The notes under the pieces were generated by a model that did not search any database, was not told where the DNA came from, and saw nothing but the letters and a program-made list of their open reading frames with translations. Shown here one piece after another: positions 10,831 through 24,793 of a stretch of 64,000 nucleotides of DNA. Made by a program: the position numbers and the translations under genes. The DNA is taken from assembly GCF_023856365.1 (NCBI RefSeq), contig NC_064543.1:6465952-6529951 (forward strand), given 5' to 3'. This DNA is from Brienomyrus brachyistius. Lineage: Eukaryota; Chordata; Actinopteri; Osteoglossiformes; Mormyridae. Position 1 is the stretch's first letter, and each line of letters starts with the position of its first letter.

Positions 10831-13800
10831 CAAAACCTCTGTCCCTAAATTAATTAAATATGTATTTAAACAGTGGGTGCAAAAGTGCCTAAATCTACAT
10901 CATATAGATATGTTTTTGAATGACGTGTGTGCAGAAATGTGCTCTGCATCATTTACTTGCAACATCAGCTACACGCTTGCAAACATGAGTCACAAGCCGG
11001 CAAACATGCATCATCAGCTCGGTGTAATTAATGAACCCCGCTTCTCCGAAAACCGTGCGGTGAGTCTGTGACACGATGTCTGGTAATGGAGATGTAGGTT
11101 AATCATTCTGTCTGTTTGCTTTTCATATTATGGTAAATTCGCGATGTGCCAAGCTCCGTTTCTCCCGTGACGGTATTGCTTTAGAAAATCAATTATGTAG
11201 CCCCACTGGCACCGTTACGAAATGTTCGGTCCAATCTGAGCCATCTGACATCATAGTGAAATCTTGAGCGGTATATAACATATCTGTGTTGTACTGCGTA
11301 ATTCGCAACCAGCACCTGGAAAAACAGAACGAACTATTGCATATTTATTAACCAATTGATTATCCTAAAATTTTTCTGGCAGAACTGATACTGAGTACGT
11401 TTAAAAGGTCTGGAAATTACGGCGTATCAATTTATTTTTTAAAATTTGTACTTAAGAAAACAACGGCCCGCTTGTACACAGCGGTGGTGTGACCAGCCAT
11501 CTAGTGGTAACTTAGTGTAATGCCGCTGTTTCACTATCTGTGATAATGCGAAATATTCGAGCTGCTTTTGTGTTTTTACTATGGGCTAGTTTTCGAGAAA
11601 GGTTTCTTCCAAGAAGGAATAACGGATAACCCTGTTAAAGGTAACTACACACAGAATAAATGAAAGCCTCAGTATTTGCTAATCAGCACTTTCGCTTGTC
11701 ATACATATTTCATGACGCTACGGGGGATGGGAATAGTGCTTTTTTCCGAATAATTTGTCACTCAAATGAGTCTCAAACATTTCCGACATGAGGAATTTAA
11801 ATTCGTGCCGTTAATGTACTGCCTCCGTCTACTACAGTCAATAATACTAACATTCGTACCTTATTATTAATCTGGAATTGGCTACATTTTTACAATTGAA
11901 GTATTTCCTATAGATTTCTGTTTAATGGCCCTCTACTCACAACATAACACTAGACTCGCTGTGCAGTATAAATCCATCCATTCATCCATCGCTCTTGTCC
12001 TATGTAGGGTCGCGGTAGAAAGCTTCATGGATGGGCGCCAAACTACCGCAGGGCGCAGTATAAATTATTTAATGGAAATGATGAAGAGTAGCGTTGGAAA
12101 TTAAACCTGAAATTGAATTGTGTCTTTATATAGGTAATGAGTAACAGAGATGTTTTACATGAGCCTGTGGTTGAATTGTACAATGTCACGTCATTTAATA
12201 ACGCAGAAATACCACTTATTTAAAATGAAATATTGTAAAATTATGAGTGCGCATCCGTGATTACTTACATATATAATATCCATGAATCTACACAACAGTT
12301 GCATACTTATTAAAATAATTTAAAACGTGCTCTATGCATCACAAACATTTCATATCGGGAGAAAAAGTTTCTGTATCGTGAATCAAATAAATTGTGTTTG
12401 AAAAGCTACTCTTTTGTTTCGACAGGTCTTATTTGTCTGCGCCGGGTTTCGATTACCGACTTTTACAGTCATTTCAGCGCGTTTTCCGCTGCATTTTAAT
12501 GGGAGCGAAGCGGCGCGATTCCTGATTTATGGAATGAGTTACTTCAAGCGGCGTAGCTGGCATTTCTGGGCGTGTTGCTAAATGTTATCGATGGCTCTTA
12601 GAGTTCCCTCTGCCGCTGTGAAGATGATGGGCTGGAAATGCCCCATGCTCACCCTGCAAACCATGCGTTAGTCTCATTGCATCACTTCAGCTCTGCCGAT
12701 CGGGTTAACCAGACGCCCGCCACGGCCCGTCTGCCCGCTCCCCGTCTGACGTCGTAGGTGTTAATGATTTGGCTATAAAGTGGATGAATTAACTAGTGTC
12801 TCCATTTTCTTGTCCAGTGTGGGACGAGCCTTCATCTGGTTATGGGGATGTCAAGGATAACGGGTGGTTAAAAAAAGGAGAGCTGGGAGGCTGTGTGAGG
12901 TCTAACTTTCACGGCATAAAGCAGAGGATGGAAGGTAAATTCGCTTCGTTCAGCAGGCTGCCAGAATCTTATTTATATATCTCGGTGGCTTAAGATGGTA
13001 TCTATACATGACAGCGTGACATCGGTGACACCGCACGCCGACAGGTAGCGGCACTGACTTATCACGCCGTGACTGGACTGCGGCCCAAATGACAGCAATC
13101 TGTCACCCCCACCCTCCCGCAGGTCGAGACGCTACCTGTCCGGAATAAATGGGCCACCCAGTGGCTGGCTGGTTCCTGTGTACTAAAAGAGACCCCCTTC
13201 ATTTGTTAATGCCTGGATATGCGGCGGGGATTTAGCTTTGCGGGCTGCGTATCTGGGAAAGTCAGCACGACTCGTGTTTTCCAATTTTGGCTGCTTTTCC
13301 CCCCCGTTTATCAAAGAATTTTCACGGCGAAAAGCAGGCGCCTGAAAGCCCCCAACAGACATAACGGGCCACGGCTGACAGCGTCACAAAAACTAATAAT
13401 AATAAAAGTAACATAACAATTAATAAACTCATATGAACTGGCCACGAGGTTATTGTAGGTGGATTCATTATAAAGCGCTCTGTTATACCCGTGAGCAGGA
13501 CCGGGTCCTGCAGCAGTCTAGTCTAAGGACGGACACAATCAAGCCTGTTTTTAATAAGTCATGGTGATAAAGGACCAAATAAGCCACAAAAGCGGAACTA
13601 AAAAAATGCTTTTCCAAATTATCAGCGTGTTCCTCACAAAGGGAGAAAGAGATAGTTATTTGGGTAATGAGCCTTACCGTGTTTGTGGCTTTGTTTTAAT
13701 TGTTATTTAGGGACTGATTAGATTACATGTCTGGGCTGATGAATGTCTTGCTCATGTACCAGGAAAATTCGTATATATTTGCATTTAATGAGCAGATTTT

Positions 13801-15194
13801 GAAGCCCCATTGCATTTGCAAATTTTGAATCGTGAGTCTGAGAGGCTTCTATTTTTCTTGCTAGATGTGTGTCACTGCAGATGAACAGATCAGCCTCACT
13901 GTTGTTCCAGTTCTGTGCCAGATAAATGTGGACAGTGTAAACAAAAAAAAACAAAACAAATGAGAGTAGCTAGTTGTTTAAGATGCACCAGATCATCACT
14001 GCAAAAGCCCATCCATTTCTCGGTCTTTCTCACCTATCCAGCACAGGGCACACGCAGCAATCCACCTACACCATATGTGCGGGGAGACTTATGCAGAAGC
14101 AGGGAGAAAAGGGCAACAGAACTGGGGTCAGAATTAATGGCCTAACTCTGTTGGTGTGAGGCCTTGATACCTGCAGCGGCTCCCATTTGCAGTCTGAACA
14201 AACCGCAACCATCTATTAATGTATAATCAATACAAACCAAGCAGGACAACAATTACACTCCACAGATTAATTACGGTGGGGGAAAGAGATAAATAAATAT
14301 GCAGGTCATGGTATTTTAGAGCAAAGCAGGTCTTTGTAGTTTGACAGGTGCTCGATGTAAGATGCTTGGGTAATTATTTGCGTGGCCTTGAACATTATTA
14401 TCCTGTGAACCTAGAAAGTCTCTTCACTATTCTATGAGTTCCATTAGGGTAAAATGCATTATCTAATGGCTATTTGGACAATATTGCTTCTTAATGGGTT
14501 AAGGGCAGGATAATTTTTTTAAATTATTATTATTTTTTTTTAATATAACAAAACGATTCAGAAATATCACAACCCAGTGACCAGCTGGCAGATTTTAATT
14601 TCTGCATGTCAACTTTCTGCTAGTTTAAGATGAATATTGCTTACGATGTGTTGGTTCCTAGTCTGTACCGATGTAGAATTTCTGACTAACTCAGGAAACG
14701 TATGGCTTCCGTGGAGCATCGAGATTCGTGGACCGGATGAGGGGATTATGATCGAAAATCCCATTGGGGAAAGAGTCCAGGTCAACACATGATGATTAGT
14801 TAGTTCTGATTGCAAAAGCAGGAAGGCAAACTAGCTGGGTACTGGTTTAGAAACATTTCTTTACCCAGAGGAAGTGTAGGCTTGAAGCTTCCTAGTAGCG
14901 TGTTTGAGACACGATCATTAGATGTATCACACCAGTACTGGGTTCGGTGTTGCCCGATGTGTCGTATCCAAACGAGCATTAGGGGCTGAATGGTGTCCTG
15001 CGACGTCCTGATGCGTCATCGGCCTGCAGATGTGCCACTTATCCCTCATTCCTGAAACAGGTCTGGCCGCTGCGTGGAGGAAACTGCTTCATCACAGGAA
15101 ACATGACCCAGGCTTACTGTCGGTAACTAAATCTGAAACATTTTTGTACGCTGGAATAAAATAAGATTTGACAATAAAATAAAAAAAACGACAA
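10831..15194. other. Intergenic, mostly unique AT-rich sequence
   Basis: No gene recognised. A degenerate trace of the tRNA-type SINE tail (CCATCCATTCATCCATCGCT) lies around 11972-12050. The stretch 13690-13830 carries octamer motifs and looks unlike repeat DNA. A CTCF-like motif on the minus strand lies at 11496-11507. The rest shows no structure I can name. Confidence 0.5.
13690..13830. promoter_or_regulatory. Candidate conserved non-coding element with octamers
   Basis: ATTTGCAT at 13777-13784 and ATTTGCAA at 13814-13821 lie in unique AT-rich sequence with TAAT-type homeodomain cores. POU factors bind such octamers. Conservation cannot be judged from one sequence, so this is a low-confidence enhancer candidate. 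Confidence 0.2.
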
Positions 15195-15346
15195 TACTGC
15201 TGGGAAAAAAAACAGCATTGACCAATGTGATCTCCATGCTGGTCTATGCTGGCTAGTGCTGGTGTAGCTGGTGGACCAGTATAGCTGTGCTGGTCTGCCT
15301 GCACATGAAGCAGTATATATCTATACTGGTTTTTTTTCAGCAGGGA
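15195..15346. mobile_element. MITE with poly-A/poly-T inverted ends
   Basis: The left end CTGCTGGGAAAAAAAACAG (15197-15215) is matched inverted by CTGGTTTTTTTTCAGCAGGG (15326-15345). The centre holds GCTGGT-rich degenerate repeats (GCTGGTCTATGCTGGC, GTGCTGGTGTAGCTGG). No coding capacity. Family not identified. Confidence 0.6.
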
Positions 15347-15976
15347 ACTAAATGAAAATGATTAACATTCCTTTCAAAACTAAGTGAAATAATTTTAGAC
15401 AAACATCAAATAATGTCCATTACGGTTTTTAAGATTATGTAGCTAAAACAATGATTTGTTCATGTTTAATTTCCATTAATAATACCTGACAGATTTTTTC
15501 CAATTTTGAGGACATTAGTACATAGAGTGAGCTGTCTATTCGCGTACGATTCTCTAAAGATCAGACATGTGAAAGAACTCAGTCTATTCCTATAAATATA
15601 ATTAATAAAACTCATACTGATTCTAAAATATATACAGTATATTTAAAAAATAAAAATGAATTAAATCACATGAAAAATTAATGAACGTAAACTGGATTTC
15701 CAATGAAAATTGTAAATAATACAAATAAAACACTAAACAAAGATGATCAAAGGTATGATGACACTGACATGAGCAGTTGGCTCCCACTTGAATGGGGTGC
15801 AGTGACAGGTCTCTCTCCATGGGGAGCCGTAGCTCTGCATGAGCGAATGGAGGCCGGTTAGTACCCCCCCCATCCCCCCACCCCCCCCCCCCCCCGCCAA
15901 ATGCCATCAACCCAATCGGTACAGCCTTGAGGCGACAGTGTCACATGGCCACTTTACTCAAAGCATTTCATTTGCC

Positions 15977-16026
15977 GTGTGTGTGTGTGTGTGTGTGTGC
16001 GTGTGCGTGCGCGTGCGTGCGTGCGA
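15977..16026. repeat. (TG)n(CG)-mixed microsatellite
   Basis: GTGTGT tract changing into GTGCGTGCGCGTGCGTGCG; alternating purine-pyrimidine throughout. Confidence 0.95.
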
Positions 16027-18300
16027 ACATTTGCACCTTTCCGCTCCATACAGCTCCATCGGGGCGGGGGGGGGGGGTCCTGCTCGGCATGCTATCGGCC
16101 ACAATGGGCGATCGGCCCATGGCCCTCCCCGCGTTGTGTAAGCCAGTCTGACGTCTGCTGATGTTACCTTGCTGTCCTTTCGGGCATCGTTACTCTGGCA
16201 ACGTGTTTTTATGGCCCTACAACGACTCGTTTTCTCAAAAAAACAAGTTATCCCACCTCCTCACATATAAAGAGTATCACACCCAGGGAATATTACGCAT
16301 AAACGGAATATTGCAAATTCTTGATTGAGGTTTACTAACCTCGACATTCTAGAACGACAGATTGCAAATATCTAGGTGTAATAAAGCATTTAGGGATGGC
16401 TGGACTGAGGGAATGTGGTGGACGTGCACAGGAGACCCCATGGTTGCTCTTTGACTAGAAGTTCAGTGTTTTTTGTATATTCGGGAGCCTCTACTCATGT
16501 TTCAGTCTGAGCTGAACTGCCCGGCGCATAGAACAGGACATAAAATGCTGTCCATCTGGGTATCCTGGGCGACAGAGATGGTGTCACACAGACACGACAG
16601 TAAACACCTATACTGCCAAGTCACAATGTCCTCCTAATTCAAACAATTGCACTGTCTGTGGTGTTCCCAGGCTTTCAGTGCTGTGCCACGTATGTCTGCT
16701 GGCCTCCCTGCACATTCTACATGCCATCGTCCCTCATAACATAAGTCAAAGGCCACCGCACTCCCCTGGATGTGTCTGAGATGATCATTTCGTTCTGATG
16801 ACCCGCAGGGCGGCAGATAAATACTGCAGCAGGCCTCAGTGGTGTTACGAAGGTTAACTCTAACTCAGGAGCCATCCGACAGCTGCCAGGCGCCATTGCC
16901 GGTCTGGAAGGGATGTGGAAGCCTGGGGGGAGATTTGTTGACCATCCAGCTTGACGTCTAGAGTCTGAACTGCTCTTCCACCTCTGCGGAGGACGTTGAT
17001 CACACGGTTTAAAGCCTTGAGTGTTTTCCCAAATGTGGCCACGCTGTTCAACCCACACTCCCGCTGCAGATATAGGATGTGAAAATTAAACAAGGGAACT
17101 CCTTTGCCTCTCTCGGTCTTGTCAGTTGATGGGGAGAGTAGATTACCTCTCTTCCCGCCTGTCCCGCGGGCCGTGGCGCTGATGGGGGAGAGGAAACACC
17201 CGCAGTCGTGTTGTAAAGTGGCTTTTTAAGCGAGTTCTCCTCGAACTGGTGCGTTCTTCATCATCGCGACTGCAAGTACCGAGGGCTGCATTGAAACCAT
17301 TTCAGTGCAGTCTGATTTTACTCAGAAGATCCAGTGTTTGCTGGAGTTCAGCTTGAAGGGTCTTCCCTCTAGGAGGTCAGCATGGCCGTTCTGGTGACCC
17401 CTCAGGCTGTGTGACATACCCAGTGGGTGCTAACATGCTAATTCTGTTCCCAGCTGACATCCCCTGGTTCCCTTTCGCCAGCCTTGCGGCAGTGACCGCC
17501 CCCATCCTAAAATGAGTATTGGGTTAGGGTCGGTCAGAGTAACTGCAGGAGCGTATCAGCAGAAACTGGGTCAGGGCTTCAACCATCTTCCTGAGCGACG
17601 TCGTGACCCTCACCTGCTATCCGTGGAGTTGAGTAGAGTCCAAAGGAATCTTATTGACTTAATTAATTCCTTCAGTCCGGTTTTGGCATGTCCTTCCTGG
17701 TTAGAGTCCCATTAAGACCTGCCTCGTCTTCCTTCCCCTCCTTCAGGTTGTGCTCTCTCCCTCCCTCCTTCCTCCAAGCTTATGCCTCCATGCTCTCTTC
17801 AGCCACTGCTAACGAGCTAATGTAGCATGAAGAGCAGTCGTGACGGTCTGACTGATATATATCCGTCCCGTAGGCTTGTCCACACTGACACCTTATTAGA
17901 ATCCAGATCAGCAAAGACAACTTGGGCACTAAATGAATTTCACAGTCTTTGGCTCCAGCCCAGCTATCCTGACAGCCCTCTTTCCAAGCCTCTGACTGTT
18001 TGCCGGAACATAAAACGGCACGTTTCCTGGGGTATTTTCACTCTCATGTTAATCTATCATGTGAAAAACAAACATTTTGGTATTTCCATATCTGTCAGTC
18101 GTCGAATTCTCGTCCATTTACAGTCATATGCAGCCTTTCCTCATCCACACACCTAAATGTTTCCTTTCTAAGCAGTTTGACAGAAGAGTGTTGAATCACA
18201 TGACCTTCTGGACGATATAGATGTTTGTTCTCTTGCATTTCAGATTCCTGTCTTACAGCAGCTTCATTTCACTGTAATGTATTTCGTTCACTCGTCTGTC

Positions 18301-18317
18301 AAATGCAATTTGCATTT
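18301..18317. promoter_or_regulatory. 17-bp inverted repeat containing a POU octamer
   Basis: AAATGCAATTTGCATTT consists of two 8-base inverted halves around one base; ATTTGCAT occupies 18308-18315. The architecture suits dimeric POU-factor binding. The surroundings are non-repetitive. The functional role is inferred. Confidence 0.25.
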
Positions 18318-19173
18318 AATCACCATTGATTTTTCTTGACCGATTGCTTACGTCTAACCTTTGTGGTGAAGCTATTGCACTTCATCGCAGTTGAAAAATA
18401 CAAAATAAACCATTTGAGGGTAGGAAATGATTATTTATGCAAGACGGCCTGATCTTAATATTAAATGTGGCTGTTTTCCTCCAAACTCTTTAGCAGTAAT
18501 GTAATGAGAGGCATCCCAGACGGAGTGACCTTTCTGAATACAACACGTACAGGAAATGGATGCCAGGCAAGCGTGTTGTACATTCTGTCACCCGAATCGC
18601 ATCATTTTGCTAAATGCTACGCGCTTTCAGAAGTCGCGCTCGTCAAAGCTAAGCAGCTGTATCACTAGCTGCAGATTTGTCCCTTTCTCCGTGATTTATG
18701 TGAATATTTGTCATGACATAAGCATTCGACCCTAAATGTTTCTACGTGCTTGTAGCGGTGCTCAAACAAACAGATGATGCAGCCAGTGTCATAATTTAAG
18801 CCCTTGGAGTCATATTTCAAAATTAGGAAAGACAGGGGCTCCACTGCTGTTGCATTAACGTGCGTCGCTGTGAGATCAGGGATCTCTTCTCAGATCCGGA
18901 TAACAAACGCTGGGGAATTTCCACTCATAATAACTACAAAACCATGGAGAGTTTGTCACATTTCTAGGCCATGACCTTTATTGTTTAAATAATTTGATAT
19001 TTAGCAAAAATGCAAAATGTGATAAAATATACAAAACAAAAGGGTATTCTATATGTACGTGACGAAGTGATTTGTCATTAAAACGTTTTGGCTTCCTAAA
19101 GGCAAAATAGAAGAGAAGGCGATAGTATGGGCTGCGTTTGCAAGTGCAAAACATGGCAAAGAGACGGCAGTGG

Positions 19174-19185
19174 GCCCCCTAGTGG
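19174..19185 (-). promoter_or_regulatory. CTCF-like motif
   Basis: The minus strand reads CCACTAGGGGGC, a close match to the CTCF core. Unique surroundings. Match by eye only. Confidence 0.35.
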
Positions 19186-19384
19186 TGTGTCTTCTTGGTA
19201 CCGAGGGCTGTGGAATTCCCATTGTACAGTAACATCGCCCTTCTGTTGACATCACCATAATAGAACATTGAATTACGATGCCATCTTTGGGGTAAGTGTC
19301 TCTTAATGCAATAAGAGGGAGAGCTCTTCAGAACATGGACTGCTTCATTGATTTTTAGGAGAATGACCTAGACATACAGTCAAC

Positions 19385-19387
<3 letters not shown>

Positions 19388-19420
<33 letters not shown>
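19388..19420. repeat. (TA)n microsatellite
   Basis: About 16 uninterrupted TA/AT dinucleotides. Confidence 0.95.
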
Positions 19421-19424
<4 letters not shown>

Positions 19425-22095
19425 TGCAACGTGCTTATATCAAACCCTTTGCTTCTCACCAACTGAACTGGAAAGTGTGTTTTGCCTGGAATCACGTTCC
19501 GACGTTCCACGGTCTGACGTTCCTATGGTCTGCTCATCTGCTTCCTTGTCTTTTTTCTCTGGCATAATCCCCGACAGCGTAGGAGCTCCTTAAGTTTACG
19601 CAGGGAGACACCCCAGCAGTTTTGGGCCCCCTGCCTCATCAGGGACCCTCGGCTGTCTCCCGACCTCCTCATCTTCTTTTCAATCCCCGGCAAGATTCAG
19701 CTTATTTATCTCCCTAACTGCCGTCGCCTGTTAAACCGGAACCGCATCTGCGGTGATTTGTGGAAATTATTTTTGCACGCGTCATTGTGATAAATCATCC
19801 GTAAAGCGTGAGGCGGAATGTGGGAGCCACGTGAACATTTCGGAAAAGGTATTGCACAGAGGATGGAGTAGCCAGTGGCCCAGGATTGGGAGGGGGGGGG
19901 TGATAGATCTATACAATTACTTGACCACAATTTTTTTTTTAAACTGGGTCACGTTTAATATGATTCAGACTGACCATCCTACTATGGGATTGGAGAGTCA
20001 CTTGGCTGAGTTAGAGATGAGGGTTTGGAATGGAGACAGAGTTTCTCAGTAGCACGGCACGCATTGTACTCCTGCTGGAGACAGCCTGGAGCGGCCTGCT
20101 GTCTCTGTCTGAGCTCTCACCTTCACCGCAGGCCCTTGGAGGACAGAAAGAGGCGGATTATAGTAAAGTGTTTAATTACTGTTTGTAATTAAAACTTTCC
20201 TGGCTATTAAGAGCCAATCAGTTTTCTCATTTGAGTCTAAAAATAGAGCCTTATACACAGATGTTTACCTCGCACGTAAAATCGGACCCAAAACGGGAGG
20301 GCTACTTACAAGCATCACAAACTTTTGTGATATGTATTGCGTGTTGGTGTTTATGACAGAAAAACCAGTGAAGGAACATGGGTGGGGGCCTCTGACTGGT
20401 GTGTGGATGTCGAGACCTTGCAGTTCGCTTCTGTCCCCGGGATAATGAGGGACCACTGAGAGATGGGACACTGACCAGAAAAACGGGCCTTCTCCCCGAA
20501 AAACTCCTCCGTTCTCGGGTCTCTAAAATATGTTGATCGGCGCTTTGTCTTCAAAACAGAAACACCCACACGGCGGATTTCAAAGAGGAGGTGCCTTTAT
20601 TTCAGTCTCTCCGTCAATGTTAAGCCCACGCCCCCAAATCGATGCCGTCGTCATATTTTCATTTATCTTTGCTTCAATTAAACCAGAAAGAACCGGAAAG
20701 GCAACAATGCACCCAACCGCCCCCCCCCCCCACTTACACAGCCTCATGGTGGAATTCGGTGGGGTTTCATGGTCTCCATGCATTTGTAACTTACAGAATG
20801 ACACTCTGGCATCAGCACATGATTCCTGCAGACAGTGCTTTGCTGTGCCTTGGAGTTAAGTTGATTTGAGTAATTTAAAATCAATGAATCATGTTTTTTC
20901 TGCAGGTCTGCAGGGTGTGCTCAGTGTAAACATTTAACCAGTTAACTTTAGGAGCGCGACAGGGGTGCCATACTCTTTACATCTCCTGAATCGCCACCAA
21001 TTTGCTGTCATCTGCAGTGGCATGCATCTGATTGGTTAAAAGCCAAGGACAGCTGTTGTTCCTGTGGCGACATTGTGGTCAATCGGGATGATTCTCATTG
21101 ATTTATGACTGCGTTGCACTGCCAGTCTGCACAGGCCTCACCATGCTCCCCCTAACTGCCCCCACCTTCTCGGAGTGAGTGTGAGTGCAGTAGTGCTGTC
21201 CTTCCCTGGCATCCCACGCTCCCGCGTCAGACATCAACTGACAGTGTGTCACATCGCAAAATGGACGATTACTTTACCCACCCTTGTCCGTGTCCCCCCC
21301 CCCCCCATAAGGAAACATGGCTCTGTGATTTGCAGAAACGAATGCAGACATAATGCAATTTCAGACTATGATTTTTTTTTTCCAAAAGTGATTTAACCTA
21401 GAATTTCAATGTTTTTTTTCCACAAGAATGTGCCCAACAGTCATTGTGAGCATGCTCAGTCTGCACTGTATAATTTAATCATGAATATGCAAGTAAATTA
21501 TAAGCGTGTTGTTCAGTCCAAATGTTTGAATCCGAGTGTGCTGATGTGAAGCATATTATGTTGTACTGCACTTCCGATGATGCAAGCAGTAGTTTGATTT
21601 AAGTTTAAGAAAGAATATTTTAGACACTTCTGTGATAGAACGATAATACTTTCGTACTAGATATCCTGATAACAGGTTTGCTGACGATATATATCTTTGA
21701 GCTAGATATTTGTAACCAGATCTCTGAAGTGTTTGTTTCTTTTCAGAACAGTGTGAAGTCTGCTCCCCTGCTGTTAGAGTCTCATTGGAAAGTGTCTAGG
21801 GTGCCTGTCTTAAGCAAATTTAAAAGCCATTAGATTTGAGTCTTTGTTTTAAAGCCGATGCATGTTTGTCAGGGGGTGACTGTTTTTATCAGTCAAGGAA
21901 ACGGGCTCCTCATCTAGAGGTTGTTGGTTCAAATCCCAGCAGGGCCCCCCTCCCTCTATAGTTACTCATTGCTCCATCTTCCCACGGCTTGCACTCTCTC
22001 CCAAGCATGACAGGGCACTATAGGCAGGGAGACCCACTGAACAGGGTGCCCGTCACAGGGGAGGAAACCCAAGGTACAGAGGGAAACCCCACATA

Positions 22096-22375
22096 ACACG
22101 GGGAGAAGGAACACACACACACACACACACACACACACTCCATTCATTTCTATGGGAAAAACCCTAATCCCAATCATGACACCCTTAACCCCCACCCAGC
22201 CCTAACCATAAACTTAAGTAACCAAACAAAACACAAGACTTTCGGCATTATTAGTTTTTTATTGTTATTGCAGTCACAGATTATTATGTAATTGAGTTTC
22301 CCCTTCTAGGTACCGAAAAATGGTCCCCACAACGTCAAAATAACAGGGAAATTTGGTCCCCACAATGTAATATAT
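22096..22375 (-). repeat. Dispersed repeat A, copy 1, linked to (AC)n
   Basis: An (AC)n tract at about 22112-22138 is followed by TCCATTCATTTCTATGGG, then AACACAAGACTTTCGG and GGTCCCCACAATGTAA. The same landmarks occur in opposite orientation at 55326-55545, including the dinucleotide tract, and a short piece recurs at 42638-42666. The shared order shows one repeat family that carries its own microsatellite. No protein coding seen. Confidence 0.75.
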
Positions 22376-23419
22376 ACATAACCCACACATACATATACAG
22401 ACACAAAAGAATGTGGTGTGGAATTGTGGCCAGTATTGATTATGGGGGGAGGGATTGCAACCCCCCCCCCATCCCCCAGTAATTAATGCCCATGCCTGGT
22501 AAGACATACTGCTGTATAAACGGATAATATATAACGGTTGTTGGATAAACATGCTTAAACATCTAAATATAAAATTTGCTCACATATATTTTCATCAGGA
22601 TGTCTCAAACGTTAAGACCTGAAGGCTGAGATTTGCTTATATTGATTACGCTGACAACGACAGGAATATTACGCCTGACTAAAGCGGAGCAAGTGAACGG
22701 AACGGTTTTCGGTTTTCCTTGGCTGCTGATTAAGAAGGAGACGCACGGGGATTGATGAAGTCCTGCATTGGTTAACGTGATTTATTAAGCCACGTGGGAA
22801 TAAAAGCAGACGGGATCCTGGACAAACCTAGGTCCTGGCACGGAGAAGACAAAGTGATAGTTTTTTTTGATAGCTTTGCCGTGCCAGCTCAGGACGACAA
22901 GTGTGTTTTGTTGTGCTTTGTTATACATTGATTTATTACAGCCAAGAACTAATGCTGTTGCAGTGACCATCTGATTTAAGGAAGAAAATTAGTTTGCTTA
23001 CAGAGACCCTCCGCAGCTGGGTCGTAAACCACGTTTAATTGCCTCCCAGGGTCATCTCTCTATACCATAATGCATATCGCACTCTTAATTTTGTTCACAG
23101 ACCCGTCCATTTACTTTAAATGGTTCATTTTGTGTTTCATATTTGTTTTCCTGATTTTATTCCTATTATTTTGTTTTCATAAGCCAGCCGTAGTAATATT
23201 AGGATGTGTGTGAGATTATTTTGCATGCGCGTGTACAGTATTGAAGAATAGCGTTTACTAACGTTTTTTTCTACTGTGAATGTCGTTGATTTTTTATTTT
23301 TTTTTCCCATCACTCAGATTTATATCCCTCCTCATGATCCGTCAAAATCTTTAACTGCAAGCGGACATTGTTAACGCAGTAAGGGCGTAAATAAAGCATT
23401 GCACCAAAGCCGAATAGCG
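22376..23419. other. Intergenic DNA upstream of MINAR1
   Basis: No gene seen. AT-rich sequence with a C10 run at 22461-22470. It could include distal promoter elements of MINAR1, but nothing specific can be supported. Confidence 0.4.
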
Positions 23420-24120
23420 TCCCTACAACCACAGGCATGCATCGCTCTGAATGCAAATAGAGCAGCGAGGTCCGGGCTGCTCCAGCCGTCCTGAGACGCG
23501 TACATCACGATGACCATTTGCGTGCCTGAACCAGCGCCTAGAAAGGGAGGGATCCAATACTTTTCTCCGATTTATATGGAGAAACGTGGGTGCTCTAAGG
23601 GAGACGCACTGGGGAATGCTGACAGCTTCTGTAAGGGGCTGTAATACGCAATGGGTTCGGCCTGAAAGTGTTGGGGCATAAGCAGGCATCGAGGAGCGAG
23701 TGAATGAAGAGCAAAACGACGGGAGCGTCGCCTTTTCACTCCCATTGCGGGTCGGCGTGAAGGTGTAATTACGTCATAGACCGTAGAAACGCGGCCGCCT
23801 CCGGCTTTGGGCAGCGCACTGAAGTCGCCTTGTGGACCAGTCCGTTTGCCCCGAGTCGGCAATCTATCATTTAATATCCAAGGGCATGAGGAGTTCAGGA
23901 AAAGCAGCAAACTGCAGCGAATGCCGTTTTAATGTGCGCTGTCCTACGGACGTGCAGTATATACACACACGTAGACACACACGCGAGCCTTGTACGGCTT
24001 CGGTATAACGCGCAGGTTAACTTTACCGAGACGTTTTGACACTTCAGAGACTAACACTTCGCTGCCGTCTCCTGTTTTTAATCGCAGCCTGGATTCACGT
24101 AAAAAGAGATCCTGCGCAAG
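23420..24120 (+). promoter_or_regulatory. MINAR1: CpG-rich promoter region and non-coding 5' exon of MINAR1
   Basis: CpG density rises sharply compared with the flanks from about 23.4 kb. A CRE-like TTACGTCA lies at 23769-23776. The segment ends CCTGCGCAAG at 24120 followed by GTACGT, a strong splice donor, which fits a non-coding first exon joined to the acceptor at 24791-24793. The transcription start cannot be placed; no TATA box is convincing. The role is inferred from position, base composition and donor. Confidence 0.5.
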
Positions 24121-24793
24121 GTACGTTTGCTTCCCCCCGGTTTTCCTTTAAGCTCCATGTATATGGTTTTTACGCATGCCAGCTGTTTTGTACATCTACA
24201 CAATATAATTTCCCTTCTGTTTTATTATAAGGAAGGGTCGAGCGACAGATGCATGTGCACTCCCATCTCTGCAGTGAATTTGCTTTTGTTTTAAATACAT
24301 TTTTCATGCACATTATTTATAGAGGATTGTAAAGAGCGAAGGAATGTGATTAGAGCATTCTATAATGTAGAGACAAGCGAGCACAGTACGGAGCTCTGCG
24401 CTATAATCCCGATGGAATAGCTTGGGTTTCAGTTCGGTTTTTATAATGTTTTCGTGAAACCGGTTTTCCTCGAAATAACAGTATTAGGATCGTTACTGTT
24501 GAAAACGCGTAAACCCGCCATCCGCTTCTCCGGTGAGATAAACCGTGCAGAGACATGCAAAGTTTGAATTTCTTATTAATGCTAGCACGCTTCTCTGTAA
24601 AATGCATGCTCTTTTGATGTTGTGTTTTTATGATAATTTACAACCTTCTCTTTGTAACCAAGCTATGAACACAATAGGGCAACATATAGCCCGTTATACC
24701 GCTAGTGGAACCGGGTATTAATGGCTGGACTATGTTTTTTTAAAATGTGGAAAATAAGAAAGACTCTATTAATCCCAGATCTTCCATCTGCAG
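24121..24793 (+). other. 5' UTR intron of MINAR1 (proposed)
   Basis: Donor GTACGT at 24121 and acceptor CATCTGCAG ending at 24793. No other feature seen inside. Confidence 0.5.

Larger units (their letters stand above)
15347..22095. other. Intergenic DNA between ADAMTS gene and MINAR1
   Basis: No exon recognised. Contents: poly-C at 15881-15895, (TG)n-(CG)n at about 15977-16025, G12 at 16066-16077, inverted octamer at 18301-18317, CTCF-like site on the minus strand at 19174-19185, (TA)n at about 19388-19419, C12 at 20720-20731 and C13 at 21294-21306. A possible tRNA-like B box (GGTTCAAATCCC) near 21929 is followed by SINE-tail-like sequence to about 22090. Confidence 0.5.

Noticed and set aside
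15927..16161. Overlapping open frames rich in Cys-Val and Arg
   Set aside because: Pure translation of a (TG)n/(CG)n microsatellite.
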